A stretch of DNA of 57,149 nucleotides from Nitrospirota bacterium (lineage in GTDB: Bacteria; Nitrospirota; Leptospirillia; Leptospirillales; Leptospirillaceae), in contig JAMCWM010000009.1 of the NCBI GenBank assembly GCA_023481175.1, forward strand, positions 1-57,149, given 5' to 3'. A model generated the notes under the pieces. It worked only from the letters and a program-made list of their open reading frames with translations, did no database searches and was not told where the DNA came from. Positions within the stretch are counted from its first letter, which is position 1, and every line of letters begins with the position of its first letter. Position numbers and translations under genes: made by a program. Of this stretch, positions 34,407-43,663 are shown in pieces.

Positions 34407-34470
34407 CCGTTCAGTCGGCGAATCGATCCCCGTTTTCAGTCCGGGGAGTTGGCAGGAAGGAATCCCCTTC
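34290..34470 (+). ncRNA. Possible TnpB guide RNA scaffold (reRNA) and right end
   Basis: In TnpB elements the guide RNA covers the 3' end of tnpB and the right end. Here the tnpB stop is followed by GACCGTTCAGTCGGCGAA and by a hairpin CCCCG-TTTTCAGT-CCGGGG (34429-34447), the expected kind of structure. Related hairpins follow tnpA at 7.95 kb. With TnpB truncated the RNA has no intact partner here. The ends are estimates. Confidence 0.4.
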
Positions 34471-34982
34471 CTTTCCGCTTTCGCGGCGAGCGAAGCGAGA
34501 GGGAGGGGGGAGGATGTCAAATTGAGATTGGCGGTCTCGTTGCGCCCATGTTCAGTCTCGATTATCAATTTGCAGTGCCCGACATTCTCTTTTATGAGGA
34601 GTTGGAGGGGCAGCACGCCCACCTGCTCGACATGGGGCTCCAGCCAAAGGATCTCGATGAGGCAATGGTGGCTCGCGTTAGCGAATTCGCAGCACAGTAT
34701 CCACGCCCAGGCCGCAATGATCTGTTTGCTCTGGTTTTGGCTGCAAGCGAGGAATGCCCTCTGCTTACAGGAGACAAGGATCTGAAAGCGGCGGCTGAAG
34801 CTGAAAATGTCGAAGTACGCGGAACACTGTGGTTGGTTAATGAAATGGTGCAAGCCGGCAAGATTACGGTGCATGTCGCCCGCAACGCATATCAACTCAT
34901 GCGTGCCCATGGCCGAAGGCTACCGTGGGATATGGCAGAACAAATGTTGGCGGCGCTGGAAGCTGCGCATCCATTAGAATAA
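34449..34982 (+). pseudogene. PIN-domain toxin truncated at its 5' end
   Basis: From about 34525 the frame is a PIN protein: FAVPDILFYEELEGQHAHLL, ARVSEFAAQYPRPGRNDLFA, LVLAASEECPLLTGDKDLKA and AENVEVRGTLWLVNEMV. The N-terminal strand with the first catalytic Asp is lost; the sequence before 34520 belongs to the tnpB right end. An internal ATG at 34548 could still make a shorter protein. Codon use is more A+T-rich than in the housekeeping genes, which suggests transfer. No antitoxin is left. Confidence 0.7.
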
Positions 34983-35143
34983 CGATAAAGGGAAGAAAAA
35001 AAGCAATAGCAAACACTTGAAGCGCACCGCAACATTCTGAGGCCCTTTTACATACCAGCATTATTTATGCGCCCCTTGGATTTTTTGTCGCTCAACAGCC
35101 TGTTTAACAAGGAATTTTTGCCACTTTATGTTTGTTTTTTTCA
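34983..35143. other. AT-rich gap, nothing recognised
   Basis: The DNA is A+T-rich with several T-runs on both strands. It may contain the end of the housekeeping operon message, but no hairpin plus T-run could be assigned. Confidence 0.3.
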
Positions 35144-36088
35144 TTATAGAGGTGTGCTCACAGACGGTGACCGGGTTTTCCACCGTCTGTGCATCCAGAT
35201 CCATTGCTCCGGGTGGGTCCGGATCGCCTCTTCGATGAATTTCGTGTAAAGGGCCGTCAAGGAGTAGACCGCCTCCTCCTTGGGAAGATCCAGGATGGGA
35301 CGGATGGGTGACGCGAAGAAGGCGCGATGGTGGGTTCCGTCCGGAAGACGGTAGCTCAGGGCGGGAATGACCGGAATATTGAGACAGAGGGAAAGTCTGG
35401 CGAGACTTGAATAGGTACAGGCGAGTCTGCCGAAAAACGGGACGAACTCCCCTTCCTCCGCCCCTGCGCTCTGATCGATCACGACATTGAGAATCTTTCC
35501 GCTCGAAAGGGCCCGGACAAGGGGGCGGGCCCCCATGGAGGAGAGGATGGAACGTCCCCCGCCGCACGCGAGTCGATGATGCTCGACGAACTCGTGGACG
35601 GCAGGATTCTTGATGGGCCGGATGACCGTACAGGTCCGGCCCGGGAAGTCGATGGCCATTCTTCGGATGACCAGTTCCCAGTTTCCGATATGGCCCGAAA
35701 AGACGATCGCGCCATGTCCCTGTCCGAGAACCTCTCGAAGGTGTTCGAGGCCTTCCCATCCTCCGGGTGAAAATTTCTCCCGCACCATTTCGTCGGACAG
35801 GATCTTCATCCGGAAAAATTCGGCTCCAAAAATCCCGAAATGACGGAAGACTTTCCGTTCGAAGGTTTGCGGAGATTCCCTCTCCGCCAGGACCAGGTCG
35901 GACCGGGCGAGGTTGTCGCGAATGATGCGCCTCTTTTTGGGGAGGAGAATGCGGAGAAGGTCTCCGATCCGGCTCCCCAGAAACAGGGCTTCTCTTTCCG
36001 GAAGAAGACAGATCGTCCGGCTCAAGGCCCCGAGAAGCAGTTTCTGGAGAACCCAGGAAATCCTGAGCGAACGTCGTATGGCAGCCAT
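35144..36088 (-). CDS. Lipid A biosynthesis acyltransferase (LpxL/HtrB family)
   Basis: A 314-residue enzyme with the acyltransferase motif H-x4-E at H133/E138 in FSGHIGNWEL and an N-terminal membrane-associated helix. The IDQSAGAEEGEFVPFFG block and the final EQWIWMHRRWKTR are typical of LpxL/LpxM. It transfers a fatty acid from acyl-ACP to a hydroxyl-linked chain of lipid A at the inner membrane. This supports a Gram-negative envelope. It is the last gene of the long minus-strand run. Confidence 0.9.
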   Translation of the reverse strand: MAAIRRSLRISWVLQKLLLGALSRTICLLPEREALFLGSRIGDLLRILLPKKRRIIRDNLARSDLVLAERESPQTFERKVFRHFGIFGAEFFRMKILSDEMVREKFSPGGWEGLEHLREVLGQGHGAIVFSGHIGNWELVIRRMAIDFPGRTCTVIRPIKNPAVHEFVEHHRLACGGGRSILSSMGARPLVRALSSGKILNVVIDQSAGAEEGEFVPFFGRLACTYSSLARLSLCLNIPVIPALSYRLPDGTHHRAFFASPIRPILDLPKEEAVYSLTALYTKFIEEAIRTHPEQWIWMHRRWKTRSPSVSTPL

Positions 36089-36372
36089 CGTGTCACTCCT
36101 TGGGAATAGGGATCCGGACTCTTCCTCTCTCGCGATTTTCTTGATACGGGTTCCTTCCCGAAAGACAAATCCCGGGGCGGATCGGGGGGAAGGGTCTCTC
36201 CCTGCGATTCGCCCCTTTCTCCGGAAAAATCGTCATTCGGGGTTTTCAGGAAGATCCCTGTCCCGATTCCTGCCAGGAAGACGTCCTCCGTGCGACAATC
36301 CCCCCGACCCTCGTCTCTCTCCCCCTTGAGCCTCTTTCTCAGCGGAGGTCGGGGGAAACCCGCATTCATTCA
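36089..36372. other. Spacer between glycosyltransferase and acyltransferase
   Basis: A frame opens just after the glycosyltransferase stop on the minus strand (36022-36369). It is rich in Arg, Gly, Pro and Ser, overlaps the acyltransferase start and matches no family, so it is not called. No promoter was identified. Confidence 0.3.
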
Positions 36373-37194
36373 TCATTTCCCGTGCCGGACCGTCGGACCT
36401 TGAGGGGGTCGTGAGGGGGAAGAGGAGGTCTCCTCCGGTCCGGAAGAGAGCCGTTCGAAAACGGGTCGCTTCCGGCAGGACTCCGTTCTTCTCCCGGGTC
36501 CGAGACCCAATAGAAGACGCAGGAGATGGAGGAGGTAGTCCATCTGGGCCGCGGCGGACATCTTGGAGGTTCCGAGGTCCCGGGCCCGGAAGCGGTAGGG
36601 GATCTCCGCGACCCGTCCGTAGCATCCCCGGACCAGGATCTCGATCAGGATCTTCCAGCTCCCGGCATCGAAGACGACGCCCTCCAGAACCTCCCGTCTC
36701 GCCATGAAGACGCCCCCCGTCGGATCGGAGACGGGACGGACCCGGGAGAGAAGAATGCGGGCGATCAGTCGGGCGACCAGGGAGACGAGCTTCCGGGGAA
36801 GGGTGAGCCCCCCGTCGGATCCTCCGGGAAGAAAGCGGGAGGGAACGACCAGATCCGCCCCGCGTTCGATCTGCGCCATCATGGCGGGGAGAAGGGAGGG
36901 GGGGTGCTGGAGGTCGCCGTCCATGACGGCGACGATCCGCCCCCGTGCCTCGGAGAACCCACGGACGATCGCCGTTCCCAGCCCCCGTTCGCCCGACCGG
37001 TGAAGAAAGCGGACGACCGGATTCTCCCGGGCGAGACGGGCGAGGAGGAGAGGGGTCTGGTCGGTGCTGTCGTCGATGAAGAGGATCTCGTAGTCGCGCA
37101 GGCCCGCATTTTCCATCTCCCGGCAGACCGACGAGACCAGGAGGGCGGTGTTCTCTCCCTCGTTGAAGGTCGGAACGACGAGGGTGAGGATCAT
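36373..37194 (-). CDS. Family 2 glycosyltransferase, dolichol/polyprenyl-phosphate sugar synthase type
   Basis: The N-terminus ILTLVVPTFNEGENTALLV, then EILFIDDSTDQTPLLLA and VAVMDGDLQHPPSLL (DxD), and the later VSDPTGGVFMARREV with EIPYRFRARDLGTSKM, fit DPM1-like polyprenyl-phosphate mannosyl- or glucosyltransferases. It lacks the extra C-terminal membrane helices of GtrB-type enzymes. It moves a sugar from a nucleotide to a lipid carrier on the inner face of the membrane. Its start overlaps the thiE stop (ATGA). The last 50 residues are low-complexity. Confidence 0.85.
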   Translation of the reverse strand: MILTLVVPTFNEGENTALLVSSVCREMENAGLRDYEILFIDDSTDQTPLLLARLARENPVVRFLHRSGERGLGTAIVRGFSEARGRIVAVMDGDLQHPPSLLPAMMAQIERGADLVVPSRFLPGGSDGGLTLPRKLVSLVARLIARILLSRVRPVSDPTGGVFMARREVLEGVVFDAGSWKILIEILVRGCYGRVAEIPYRFRARDLGTSKMSAAAQMDYLLHLLRLLLGLGPGRRTESCRKRPVFERLSSGPEETSSSPSRPPQGPTVRHGK

Positions 37195-37835
37195 GGGGAG
37201 GCCGGAGGCCGCGACAGGAGGTCCAGAAAGGTCCGGAGGATCGCTCCGGGATCTTCGGAGCGAACGAGAATCCCGCTTATGGCCAGGACATCGGCTCCGG
37301 CGGACAGGATCTCCATAGCTTTTTCGGGGGTGATCCCTCCGATCGCGACAAGCGGGAGGGAGGAGAGCGTCCGGGTGTCGGGGAGGGCTCCGGGGCCTCG
37401 GGGCGGCACCCCGGTCTCCTTGGTCCGGGTCTCAAAGATCGGACCGACCCCCAGATAGTCGGGCCGGACGGCGAGGGCCCGCATCACCTCGGCGCGGTTG
37501 TGGGTCGAGATCCCCAGATGGAAGTCCTGCCGGGGCCTTGCGAACTCCGGCTCCAGGGCCGAGAGGTCGGTCTGGCCCAGATGAACCCCGTCGGCATCGG
37601 TCAAAATCGCGATGTCGGGCCGGTCGTTGACTGTAAAAAGGGCGCCAGCGTCCCGGGTCCACGCCCGGATTTTTTCCGCGAGATCGAAGAGGGCCCGGTC
37701 GTCGAGCGCCTTCTCCCGAAGCTGGAACCAGGGAAGCCCCTGGGCGAGGAGATCCCGGAGGTGGCGCTCGAAAGCTGAGGGGGCCGGGAAGTCCTGGGTT
37801 CCGGAGAGGTAAAGGAGGCGCGGAAAGACGGTCAT
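37191..37835 (-). CDS. thiE: Thiamine phosphate synthase ThiE
   Basis: A 214-residue TIM-barrel enzyme with all family motifs: FQLREKALDDR, FTVNDRPDIA, GVHLGQTDL, GISTHNRAEV, YLGVGPIFETRTKE and VAIGGITPE. It joins HMP pyrophosphate and HET phosphate to make thiamine phosphate. No other thiamine genes are in the window. It lies four bases downstream of accC and overlaps the glycosyltransferase start, so it belongs to the housekeeping run. Confidence 0.93.
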   Translation of the reverse strand: MTVFPRLLYLSGTQDFPAPSAFERHLRDLLAQGLPWFQLREKALDDRALFDLAEKIRAWTRDAGALFTVNDRPDIAILTDADGVHLGQTDLSALEPEFARPRQDFHLGISTHNRAEVMRALAVRPDYLGVGPIFETRTKETGVPPRGPGALPDTRTLSSLPLVAIGGITPEKAMEILSAGADVLAISGILVRSEDPGAILRTFLDLLSRPPASP

Positions 37836-37839
37836 AGAG

Positions 37840-39237
37840 TCAGGTGTCGGTATCGGAGGGGTCTCCCCCCTCGGCCCGGGCCCGTCGCTCCATGAAATGC
37901 TCCACGAAGGAGGTGGAGTAGCGTCCCGACCGGAAGGTGGGATCCCGGAGAACCGCGAGGTGGAAGGGGATGGTGGTCCGGACTCCCTCGACCCGCATTT
38001 CGGAGAGGGCCCGGAGCATGCGGTCCATCGCCTCCTCCCGGTTCCGGCCGGTGGCGATCACCTTGGCCACGAGGCTGTCGTAGTGCGGGGGAATCACCGC
38101 TCCCTGGTAGGCGGCGGTGTCGACGCGGATGCCGGGACCGCCCGGGAGGACGAGACGGGTGATGGTTCCGGGGGAGGGAGTGAAGGTCCAGGGATCCTCC
38201 GCATTGATCCGGCATTCGATGGCGTGGCCTTCGGGCCGGGCCGGGGGGGAGGGAATCGGTTCCCCCAGGGCGACCTGGATCTGGGCCTTGACCAGATCGT
38301 AGCGGAAGATCGACTCGGTGACCGGGTGCTCGACCTGGATGCGGGTGTTCATCTCGATGAAGAAGAAGCGCTCCTCCGGATCCACGAGAAACTCCACCGT
38401 TCCGGCGTTGACATAGTCCGCGGCCCGGGAGGCGGCGATGGCCGCCTGGCTCATGGCCGAGCGCAGGGCGGGAGTGATGAAGGGGGAGGGGGCCTCCTCC
38501 AGAAGCTTCTGGTGGCGGCGCTGGATCGAGCAGTCCCGTTCCCCGAAGGTCAGGATCTCCCCCTTGCCGTCGCCCAGGACCTGGATCTCGATGTGGCGGG
38601 GGTTGATGAAGAAGCGCTCGATGTAGACCTCCTTGTTCCCGAAGGCCTGGAGGGCCTCGGTCTGGGCGGTCTGGAAGGCGTTCGAGAATTCGTCGGGGGT
38701 GGTGACGATCCGCATCCCCCGTCCGCCGCCTCCCCCGGAGGCCTTGATGATGAGGGGGTAACCGATTTCGGAGGCGACGTCGAGACCGTCCGATTCGGAG
38801 GAGATGGTGCCGATGCTGCCCGGAACGACGGGGACCCCCGCCTCCCGCATGAGGGCCTTGGCCCGGGCCTTGTCGCCCATGAGGGCGATCGTCTCCGGGG
38901 AGGGGCCGATGAAGACGATTCCGGCGGCGTGGCAGATTTCGGCAAAGTGCGCGTTTTCGGAGAGGAAGCCGTATCCCGGATGGATGGCGTCCGCCTGGGA
39001 GATCTCGGCGGCGCTGATGATGTTGGGGATGTTCCGGTAGCTTCCATGACCCTCGGGCGGCCCGACGCAGACAGCCTCGTCGGCCATCTGGACGTGAAGG
39101 GCGGTCCTGTCGGCGGTCGAATAGATGGCGACCGTGGCGAGGCCGAGATCCCGGCAGGCCCGGATCACCCGCACGGCGATCTCTCCCCGGTTCGCGACCA
39201 GAACTTTTCTGAAACGCCGCTTGGACGGGGTGGCCAT
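37840..39237 (-). CDS. accC: Biotin carboxylase subunit of acetyl-CoA carboxylase
   Basis: A 465-residue protein of normal length. It starts with the biotin carboxylase N-domain (KVLVANRGEIAVRVIRACRD), has the ATP-grasp glycine loop (KASGGGGGRGMRIV) and the catalytic EMNTRIQVEHPVTE, then DSLVAKVI near the end. It carboxylates biotin on AccB using ATP and bicarbonate, the first half-reaction of fatty acid synthesis. Its ATG shares a base with the accB stop. Confidence 0.95.
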   Translation of the reverse strand: MATPSKRRFRKVLVANRGEIAVRVIRACRDLGLATVAIYSTADRTALHVQMADEAVCVGPPEGHGSYRNIPNIISAAEISQADAIHPGYGFLSENAHFAEICHAAGIVFIGPSPETIALMGDKARAKALMREAGVPVVPGSIGTISSESDGLDVASEIGYPLIIKASGGGGGRGMRIVTTPDEFSNAFQTAQTEALQAFGNKEVYIERFFINPRHIEIQVLGDGKGEILTFGERDCSIQRRHQKLLEEAPSPFITPALRSAMSQAAIAASRAADYVNAGTVEFLVDPEERFFFIEMNTRIQVEHPVTESIFRYDLVKAQIQVALGEPIPSPPARPEGHAIECRINAEDPWTFTPSPGTITRLVLPGGPGIRVDTAAYQGAVIPPHYDSLVAKVIATGRNREEAMDRMLRALSEMRVEGVRTTIPFHLAVLRDPTFRSGRYSTSFVEHFMERRARAEGGDPSDTDT

Positions 39238-39701
39238 CAGGAGGTTTCTTCCGCCTTCGTGTCGATTTCCAGGAGAGGGGTCCCGTATTCCACCGGCTGG
39301 CCGTTCTCCACAAGAAAGGCCCGGACCGTCCCTTCGATTTCCGACTCGATTTCGTTCATGAGCTTCATGGCCTCGATGATGCAGAGGATCTGTCCCTTGG
39401 AGACCGTGCTCCCGACTTCCACATAGGGGGCCGCATCGGGGGAGGAGGAGCGGTAGAAGGTCCCCACGATAGGGGAGGTAATGATCCGGACCGATTCAGG
39501 ACGGGCGACCTGTGTCGAGGAAGGGACCGGAGTCCCGCTTCCCGGGAGAGGGAGTTCAAAAGGTTCGGAGACTGCCTGGAAGGATCCCTGGAAAGGAGAG
39601 CGCTGGATCCGGAGCCGGGCCCCGTCACGTTCGAACTCGAAGGAGAGCAGGTTATGCTCCCGCACGAGTTCCAGAATCTCCCTTATGTCCTCGTTATTCA
39701 T
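39237..39701 (-). CDS. accB: Biotin carboxyl carrier protein
   Basis: 154 residues: a short N-terminal helical domain, a Pro/Ser-rich linker (about 45-68), then the biotinyl domain with IIEAMKLMNEIESE, in which K113 is the biotin site. The thumb region is present. It carries CO2 from AccC to the carboxyltransferase. It directly precedes accC as in most bacteria and lies 30 bases after efp. Confidence 0.95.
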   Translation of the reverse strand: MNNEDIREILELVREHNLLSFEFERDGARLRIQRSPFQGSFQAVSEPFELPLPGSGTPVPSSTQVARPESVRIITSPIVGTFYRSSSPDAAPYVEVGSTVSKGQILCIIEAMKLMNEIESEIEGTVRAFLVENGQPVEYGTPLLEIDTKAEETS

Positions 39702-39731
39702 TAAAATTGGTCCTCGCTTGTTCGGTGGCCG

Positions 39732-40307
39732 TCAGTTGGCGGAACGGACCCGCTCGATGTACTCCGAGGTCCGGGTATCGACCTTGATCACATCCCCTTC
39801 CTGGAGATGGAAGGGAACTTTCACCGTGGCCCCGGTTTCGACCCTGGCCGGCTTGGATCCGCCCGAGGCGGTGTCGCCCTTCCGGGCGGGGTCGGTTTCG
39901 ACGATGGCCAGTTCGACGAAGGTCGGAAGGTCGATGGTGATGGGCTTATCCTTGTAGAAGAGAATGCTGACCGGCATCTGCTCCTTCAGGAACAGGACCC
40001 GGTCTCCGAGCTCCTTCTTCGTCAGGGTGATCTGTTCGTAGGTGTCGGTGTCCATGAAGATGTAGTCCTCGCCCTGGGCATAGAGGAACTGCATGGATTT
40101 TTCCTCGACATCGGGGACGTCGAACTTCTCTCCCGAGCGGAAGGTCCGTTCGATGACAAGTCCGGTCTTCATGTTCTTGAGTTTCGTCCGGACGAAGGCG
40201 CCGCCCTTTCCCGGTTTGACATGCTGGAACTCGACGATGAAATAGGGTTCTCCGTCGACTTCGAGTCTTGCTCCACCACGAAAATCGCTGGTGACGATAA
40301 CGGCCAT
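39732..40307 (-). CDS. efp: Elongation factor P
   Basis: The start is set at ATG 40307 with AAGGAG five bases upstream, giving 191 residues, the usual length. The three OB/KOW domains are intact. The tip lysine is K34 in KPGKGGAF, the residue that receives beta-lysine or a similar group in many bacteria. A central stretch PARKGDTASGGSKPARVETG is the conserved third-domain border. EF-P rescues ribosomes stalled at polyproline. Several Pro-rich proteins in this window would benefit from it. Confidence 0.95.
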   Translation of the reverse strand: MAVIVTSDFRGGARLEVDGEPYFIVEFQHVKPGKGGAFVRTKLKNMKTGLVIERTFRSGEKFDVPDVEEKSMQFLYAQGEDYIFMDTDTYEQITLTKKELGDRVLFLKEQMPVSILFYKDKPITIDLPTFVELAIVETDPARKGDTASGGSKPARVETGATVKVPFHLQEGDVIKVDTRTSEYIERVRSAN

Positions 40308-40353
40308 GCGTGCTCCTTGATTTCTCCGGGACAGTCCGGGGGTTTGTGGGTTT

Positions 40354-40818
40354 TCAGTGTGGCGCGGGATCCTGCTTGCGCTGTTCGAGACAGTCGAGAA
40401 GGCCCAGGATCCCCAGGCGGTAGACGACGGGTCCAAGCCCGCCGATCACTCCGGCGGCGATGTCGGCGATCAGGCTTCTGGAGCGGAAGGGCTCCCGGCT
40501 GTACACATTGGAAAGATGCACCTCCACCACCGGAAGCCCCACGGCGAGAATGGCGTCACGGATGGCGATGCTGGTGTGGGTATAGGCGCCGAGGTTGGCG
40601 ACGATCCCGGATATTCCCTCGTCTCCGGCCTGATGGATCCGGTCGACGAGCGCCCCTTCGTGGTTCGACTGGAAAAAAACGGGAGAAAAACCTTCCCGCT
40701 CCCCCATCCGGAGGATTTCCCCATGGATTTCCTCGAGGGTCTTCCTCCCGTAGCGGGCCGGTTCGCGGGATCCCAGACGATTCAGGTTCGGGCCCTGCAG
40801 GACCAGGATCCGTGTCAC
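40354..40818 (-). CDS. aroQ: Type II 3-dehydroquinate dehydratase
   Basis: 154 residues with the type II signatures: [20 protein letters not shown] (catalytic Tyr23), [33 protein letters not shown] and [15 protein letters not shown] with its His. It performs the third step of the shikimate pathway as a dodecamer in the cytoplasm. Its start overlaps the end of the TPR/roadblock gene by 4 bases. Confidence 0.95.
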   Translation of the reverse strand: MTRILVLQGPNLNRLGSREPARYGRKTLEEIHGEILRMGEREGFSPVFFQSNHEGALVDRIHQAGDEGISGIVANLGAYTHTSIAIRDAILAVGLPVVEVHLSNVYSREPFRSRSLIADIAAGVIGGLGPVVYRLGILGLLDCLEQRKQDPAPH

Positions 40819-42278
40819 CCTCGGTCGCTCCCTCTGGAAGCTTCGATCGCCTGGGAGACCAGAAGACGGCAGAGCCCCACGTTGGCGCCGGGCTTCAGGG
40901 CCAGGAAGAGCGCCTCATTGTTGTCGACGGGAAGTCCGTAGAGGACAGCGTGATCCATCCAGACCACCGTTCCCTGCAGCTCTCCCCAGTTGAGCAGGCG
41001 GGTCATGTCGGTCACGGCCCGGACGATCTCCACCCCTTCCGCGGCCAGGACATCGGCCCAGCGGCCGGAGTCGCTGGCTTCGGCAGACAGTCCGTCGATG
41101 GTCATCCGGACATAGCCGATCATCTCCCGTCCCATCCGGTCGCGGACCTTTTCGATGATCCGTCCTGTGAGCCCCTCGGTTCGGGGGGAGGCCGGAATGC
41201 CGGAAGGAAGCACCGGTTCCGGCTCCGGGTGCGGCGGAACGGCCTCCGGGATCGCATGGACGACGACCTCCTCTTCTTCCTCCGCAAATTCGGGTTCCGG
41301 GACGGGGGCGGTCTCCACTTCCGGTTCGGGTTCCGGGGCAGAAGAGATCTCCTCTTCCGGTTCCGGAGCGGGAACCGGTTCGGTTTTCGGGCCCGGCTCC
41401 GATACGGCCATGGATTCCGGCGAGGGGGCGGACGGCGGCGCCTCGGTCATGCGAAGCATCGTCTTGACGGTCCGGATCTTTTCGGGAAGGGAGGAGCTTT
41501 GGGGATCCCGGGCCAGGGTCGCTTCGTAGATCTCCAGCGCTTCTTCGAGGTGTCCCTGGTCGAAGAGAAGGTCTCCCATCGTTTCAGTTTGCGGAAGGCT
41601 CGAGACGGGCGAACCGGTCGCGACGGAAGAAGCCGGCTCCGGAGCCCCCGCCTCCGCCTCGACCGGTTCGCTGATCTCGGGGGCCGGGGGGGGCTCCGAG
41701 ACGGGAGGAGCGGCTTCCTCCTCCGGCGGCGCCTCCGGCATTTCGGAGGTTTTGGCGAAGAGCTCGTGAGGCATTTCGACGATCGTCTCCTCCCTTTCGC
41801 CTGCGGGAGTCTCCTCCGGGGCGGGGCTCTCTTGCAGGACAGGGGGCGGGATGGAGGGGGGGGATGAGGCGGCCGTTTCCCGGCCTCCGATCCTGGACAG
41901 GACCTCCCTCATCTCCGGGTCCCCTGGCGAGAGGGCCAGGGCGGCTTCGGCCATTCCCTTCGCTTCGGAGATCCGGTCCTTGTCGAGATAGAGTTCGGCG
42001 AGATTCTTGAGGGCCAGCAGGTTGTCGGGGATCGTCCGGTTCACGAACTCGAACTGTTCGATCGCCCGCTCGGTCTCCTTCTCCTCCCGGAGAAGTTTTC
42101 CATAGGCGATGCGGGCGGCCAGGTAGTAGGGATAGTACTCCTCCCCGTTCTTGAGGAGCTCGAGGGCTTCTGCGCGTCGTCCGGCCTCGATGTAGGCCTC
42201 GGCGAGCTGAAGGAAGGATCGGCTTTTCGGATTGGCCTTGATGCGCTCTTCCAGAACCTTCAGTTCTTCCTGATTCAT
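40815..42278 (-). CDS. TPR protein with Pro/Glu-rich linker and roadblock-like end
   Basis: Residues 1-130 are TPR repeats ([40 protein letters not shown]). Residues 130-370 are acidic and Pro-rich with one more TPR-like pair ([19 protein letters not shown]). The last 100 residues ([18 protein letters not shown] ... [16 protein letters not shown]) resemble roadblock/LC7 domains, which in bacteria sit beside Ras-like GTPases in polarity and motility control. No GTPase gene is near. The ATG overlaps the iscB stop, and no good ribosome site is visible, so its translation may depend on reading through iscB. Expression may have been rewired by the insertion. Confidence 0.75.
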   Translation of the reverse strand: MNQEELKVLEERIKANPKSRSFLQLAEAYIEAGRRAEALELLKNGEEYYPYYLAARIAYGKLLREEKETERAIEQFEFVNRTIPDNLLALKNLAELYLDKDRISEAKGMAEAALALSPGDPEMREVLSRIGGRETAASSPPSIPPPVLQESPAPEETPAGEREETIVEMPHELFAKTSEMPEAPPEEEAAPPVSEPPPAPEISEPVEAEAGAPEPASSVATGSPVSSLPQTETMGDLLFDQGHLEEALEIYEATLARDPQSSSLPEKIRTVKTMLRMTEAPPSAPSPESMAVSEPGPKTEPVPAPEPEEEISSAPEPEPEVETAPVPEPEFAEEEEEVVVHAIPEAVPPHPEPEPVLPSGIPASPRTEGLTGRIIEKVRDRMGREMIGYVRMTIDGLSAEASDSGRWADVLAAEGVEIVRAVTDMTRLLNWGELQGTVVWMDHAVLYGLPVDNNEALFLALKPGANVGLCRLLVSQAIEASRGSDRG

Positions 42279-43663
42279 CCTAAGCGCGCATTGGAGACCT
42301 CGGCATTCATGCCGGGGAGGAATGCGCTCTCCTTTCCGTTCGAGATTGAAGGATTCGTCAAGGAGTACCCGTATCCGTCGGCACGCTGGACAAGGCGGCA
42401 GACCTTGTGGGAAAGTCCCTGGACGATTCCCGATACGGTCCGGATGTTGAAGCTTCCGGAGGCCCGGACGGCCACGCGTCCGAGATGGGTTCCGGTCTTT
42501 TTGCCCTTCGCCACAATAGCCCGGACCAGATCTCCTGTCGCAAACCCGAAATGGGTCTTCGTTCGGGTCAGGAACCCTCTCGGGAATCCGAAGGCATCGA
42601 GGCGGGTCCGTTGATAGGAACCCCGTCCCGTAGCCCGGATCGACAATGCGGGACAGGTCCAGCCCACGACGCGGTCGACCTCTCCGACGCAGGCGGCATC
42701 GAGACTATGGGTCTGCGGGATCCCGAGACGGGTCCGGTTCCACTTGGTCCGTCCACCGGAGCCCGTCTCGACCGGAAGACCCGTCCGCTTGAGCCTCTCG
42801 AACAGATTCCACCTGGTGGCGTTTACCGCGGTGGCGTCCCGGAGGGGCGCCTTGGCCCGGGCGAGGAGTCGCTTCAGAGCGTCCGGCTTCTTCGCCAGGA
42901 AATCCTTCACGTCCCGGTTCCCCTTCTTCTGGTTGCATGGACGGCAGGAGAGCGTCAGGTTGGAAATCCGGTCCGATCCGCCCTTCGACCGGGGATGGAT
43001 GTGGTCGATTTCAAGTGGAACATTTTCCATGGAGCAATAGGCGCAGGAGCGCCCCCACTTCTCCAGCAGATACTCCCGGATCTCGGTGCCGAAGAGCGTT
43101 CCCTGCTGGTACTCTCTGCCTTCGATCTCTGGGTTTTCCATCTTTTGCAGGTCGAACCGGACCAGCTCCTGGGAGATCGCCACAACGGGAGCCAAGAGGC
43201 GAAGACGGTTCACCCAGGCCATGGTCGTGTCGACCCTGTGTTGCAGGGAGGGCGGAAGCCACCCCTCGGGCCGGGTCCGGTTGTCGAAGCGGGGTTTCCT
43301 GTGGCGGAGTTTCGAGCGTCTTCGCCGTCTGAAGGCTCTCCGTGCCGAAAGCCGGTCCCGGATCCGTCTGCCCCGGTGTTCGAGTTCCCCAAGAAACAGG
43401 ACATGGGCGGTCTTTTTCGTCTCTCCGGTTTCGGGAGAGACGGCATCCTCTTCCTGGACCAGACTGATCCCGGTGGTCTTCGATCCCGGATCGAGCTTCA
43501 GTCTGACGGGCTGGATCTCCCCTCCCACCCGCTCCTTCAGCCGGATCGTGAAGGGGGCCATCTTGTGGACGACCGCCTGTTTCCGTTCCAGCAGAAGCCT
43601 TGCCCGCTTTTCCGAACACGGCATCAGAGGAGTCTTTTTTCTGTCGAGCACAAACACAGGCAT
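42275..43663 (-). CDS. iscB: IscB RNA-guided HNH/RuvC nuclease
   Basis: Start ATG 43663 with AAGGAG seven bases upstream, 462 residues. Domains in order: PLMP domain (TPLMPCSEKRARLLLERKQA at 11-30), RuvC-I (LKLDPGSKTTG, D58), Arg-rich bridge helix (FRRRRRSKLRHRK at 111-123), RuvC-II (ISQELVRFD, E166), HNH (CAYC at 207-210, EIDHIHPRSKGGS with H221, CRPC at 240-243), RuvC-III (HSLDAACVG, D322). All catalytic residues are present, so it should be active. IscB is the ancestor-type relative of Cas9 and uses an omega RNA made from the DNA just upstream. The frame is open 55 codons further upstream but that part is RNA scaffold. The stop overlaps the start of the TPR gene. Confidence 0.95.
   Translation of the reverse strand: MPVFVLDRKKTPLMPCSEKRARLLLERKQAVVHKMAPFTIRLKERVGGEIQPVRLKLDPGSKTTGISLVQEEDAVSPETGETKKTAHVLFLGELEHRGRRIRDRLSARRAFRRRRRSKLRHRKPRFDNRTRPEGWLPPSLQHRVDTTMAWVNRLRLLAPVVAISQELVRFDLQKMENPEIEGREYQQGTLFGTEIREYLLEKWGRSCAYCSMENVPLEIDHIHPRSKGGSDRISNLTLSCRPCNQKKGNRDVKDFLAKKPDALKRLLARAKAPLRDATAVNATRWNLFERLKRTGLPVETGSGGRTKWNRTRLGIPQTHSLDAACVGEVDRVVGWTCPALSIRATGRGSYQRTRLDAFGFPRGFLTRTKTHFGFATGDLVRAIVAKGKKTGTHLGRVAVRASGSFNIRTVSGIVQGLSHKVCRLVQRADGYGYSLTNPSISNGKESAFLPGMNAEVSNARLG
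42301..42314 (-). repeat. Subterminal hairpin at the iscB 3' end
   Basis: CGGCAT/ATGCCG is a perfect 6-bp stem within the final iscB codons. This is the place of the right-end hairpin read by a TnpA. Confidence 0.5.

Noticed and set aside
36022-36369. Small gene just after the glycosyltransferase
   Set aside because: Low-complexity product, overlaps the acyltransferase start and matches nothing.
37897-39426. Plus-strand frame of 509 codons opposite accC
   Set aside because: Antisense to a well-recognised enzyme and low-complexity throughout.
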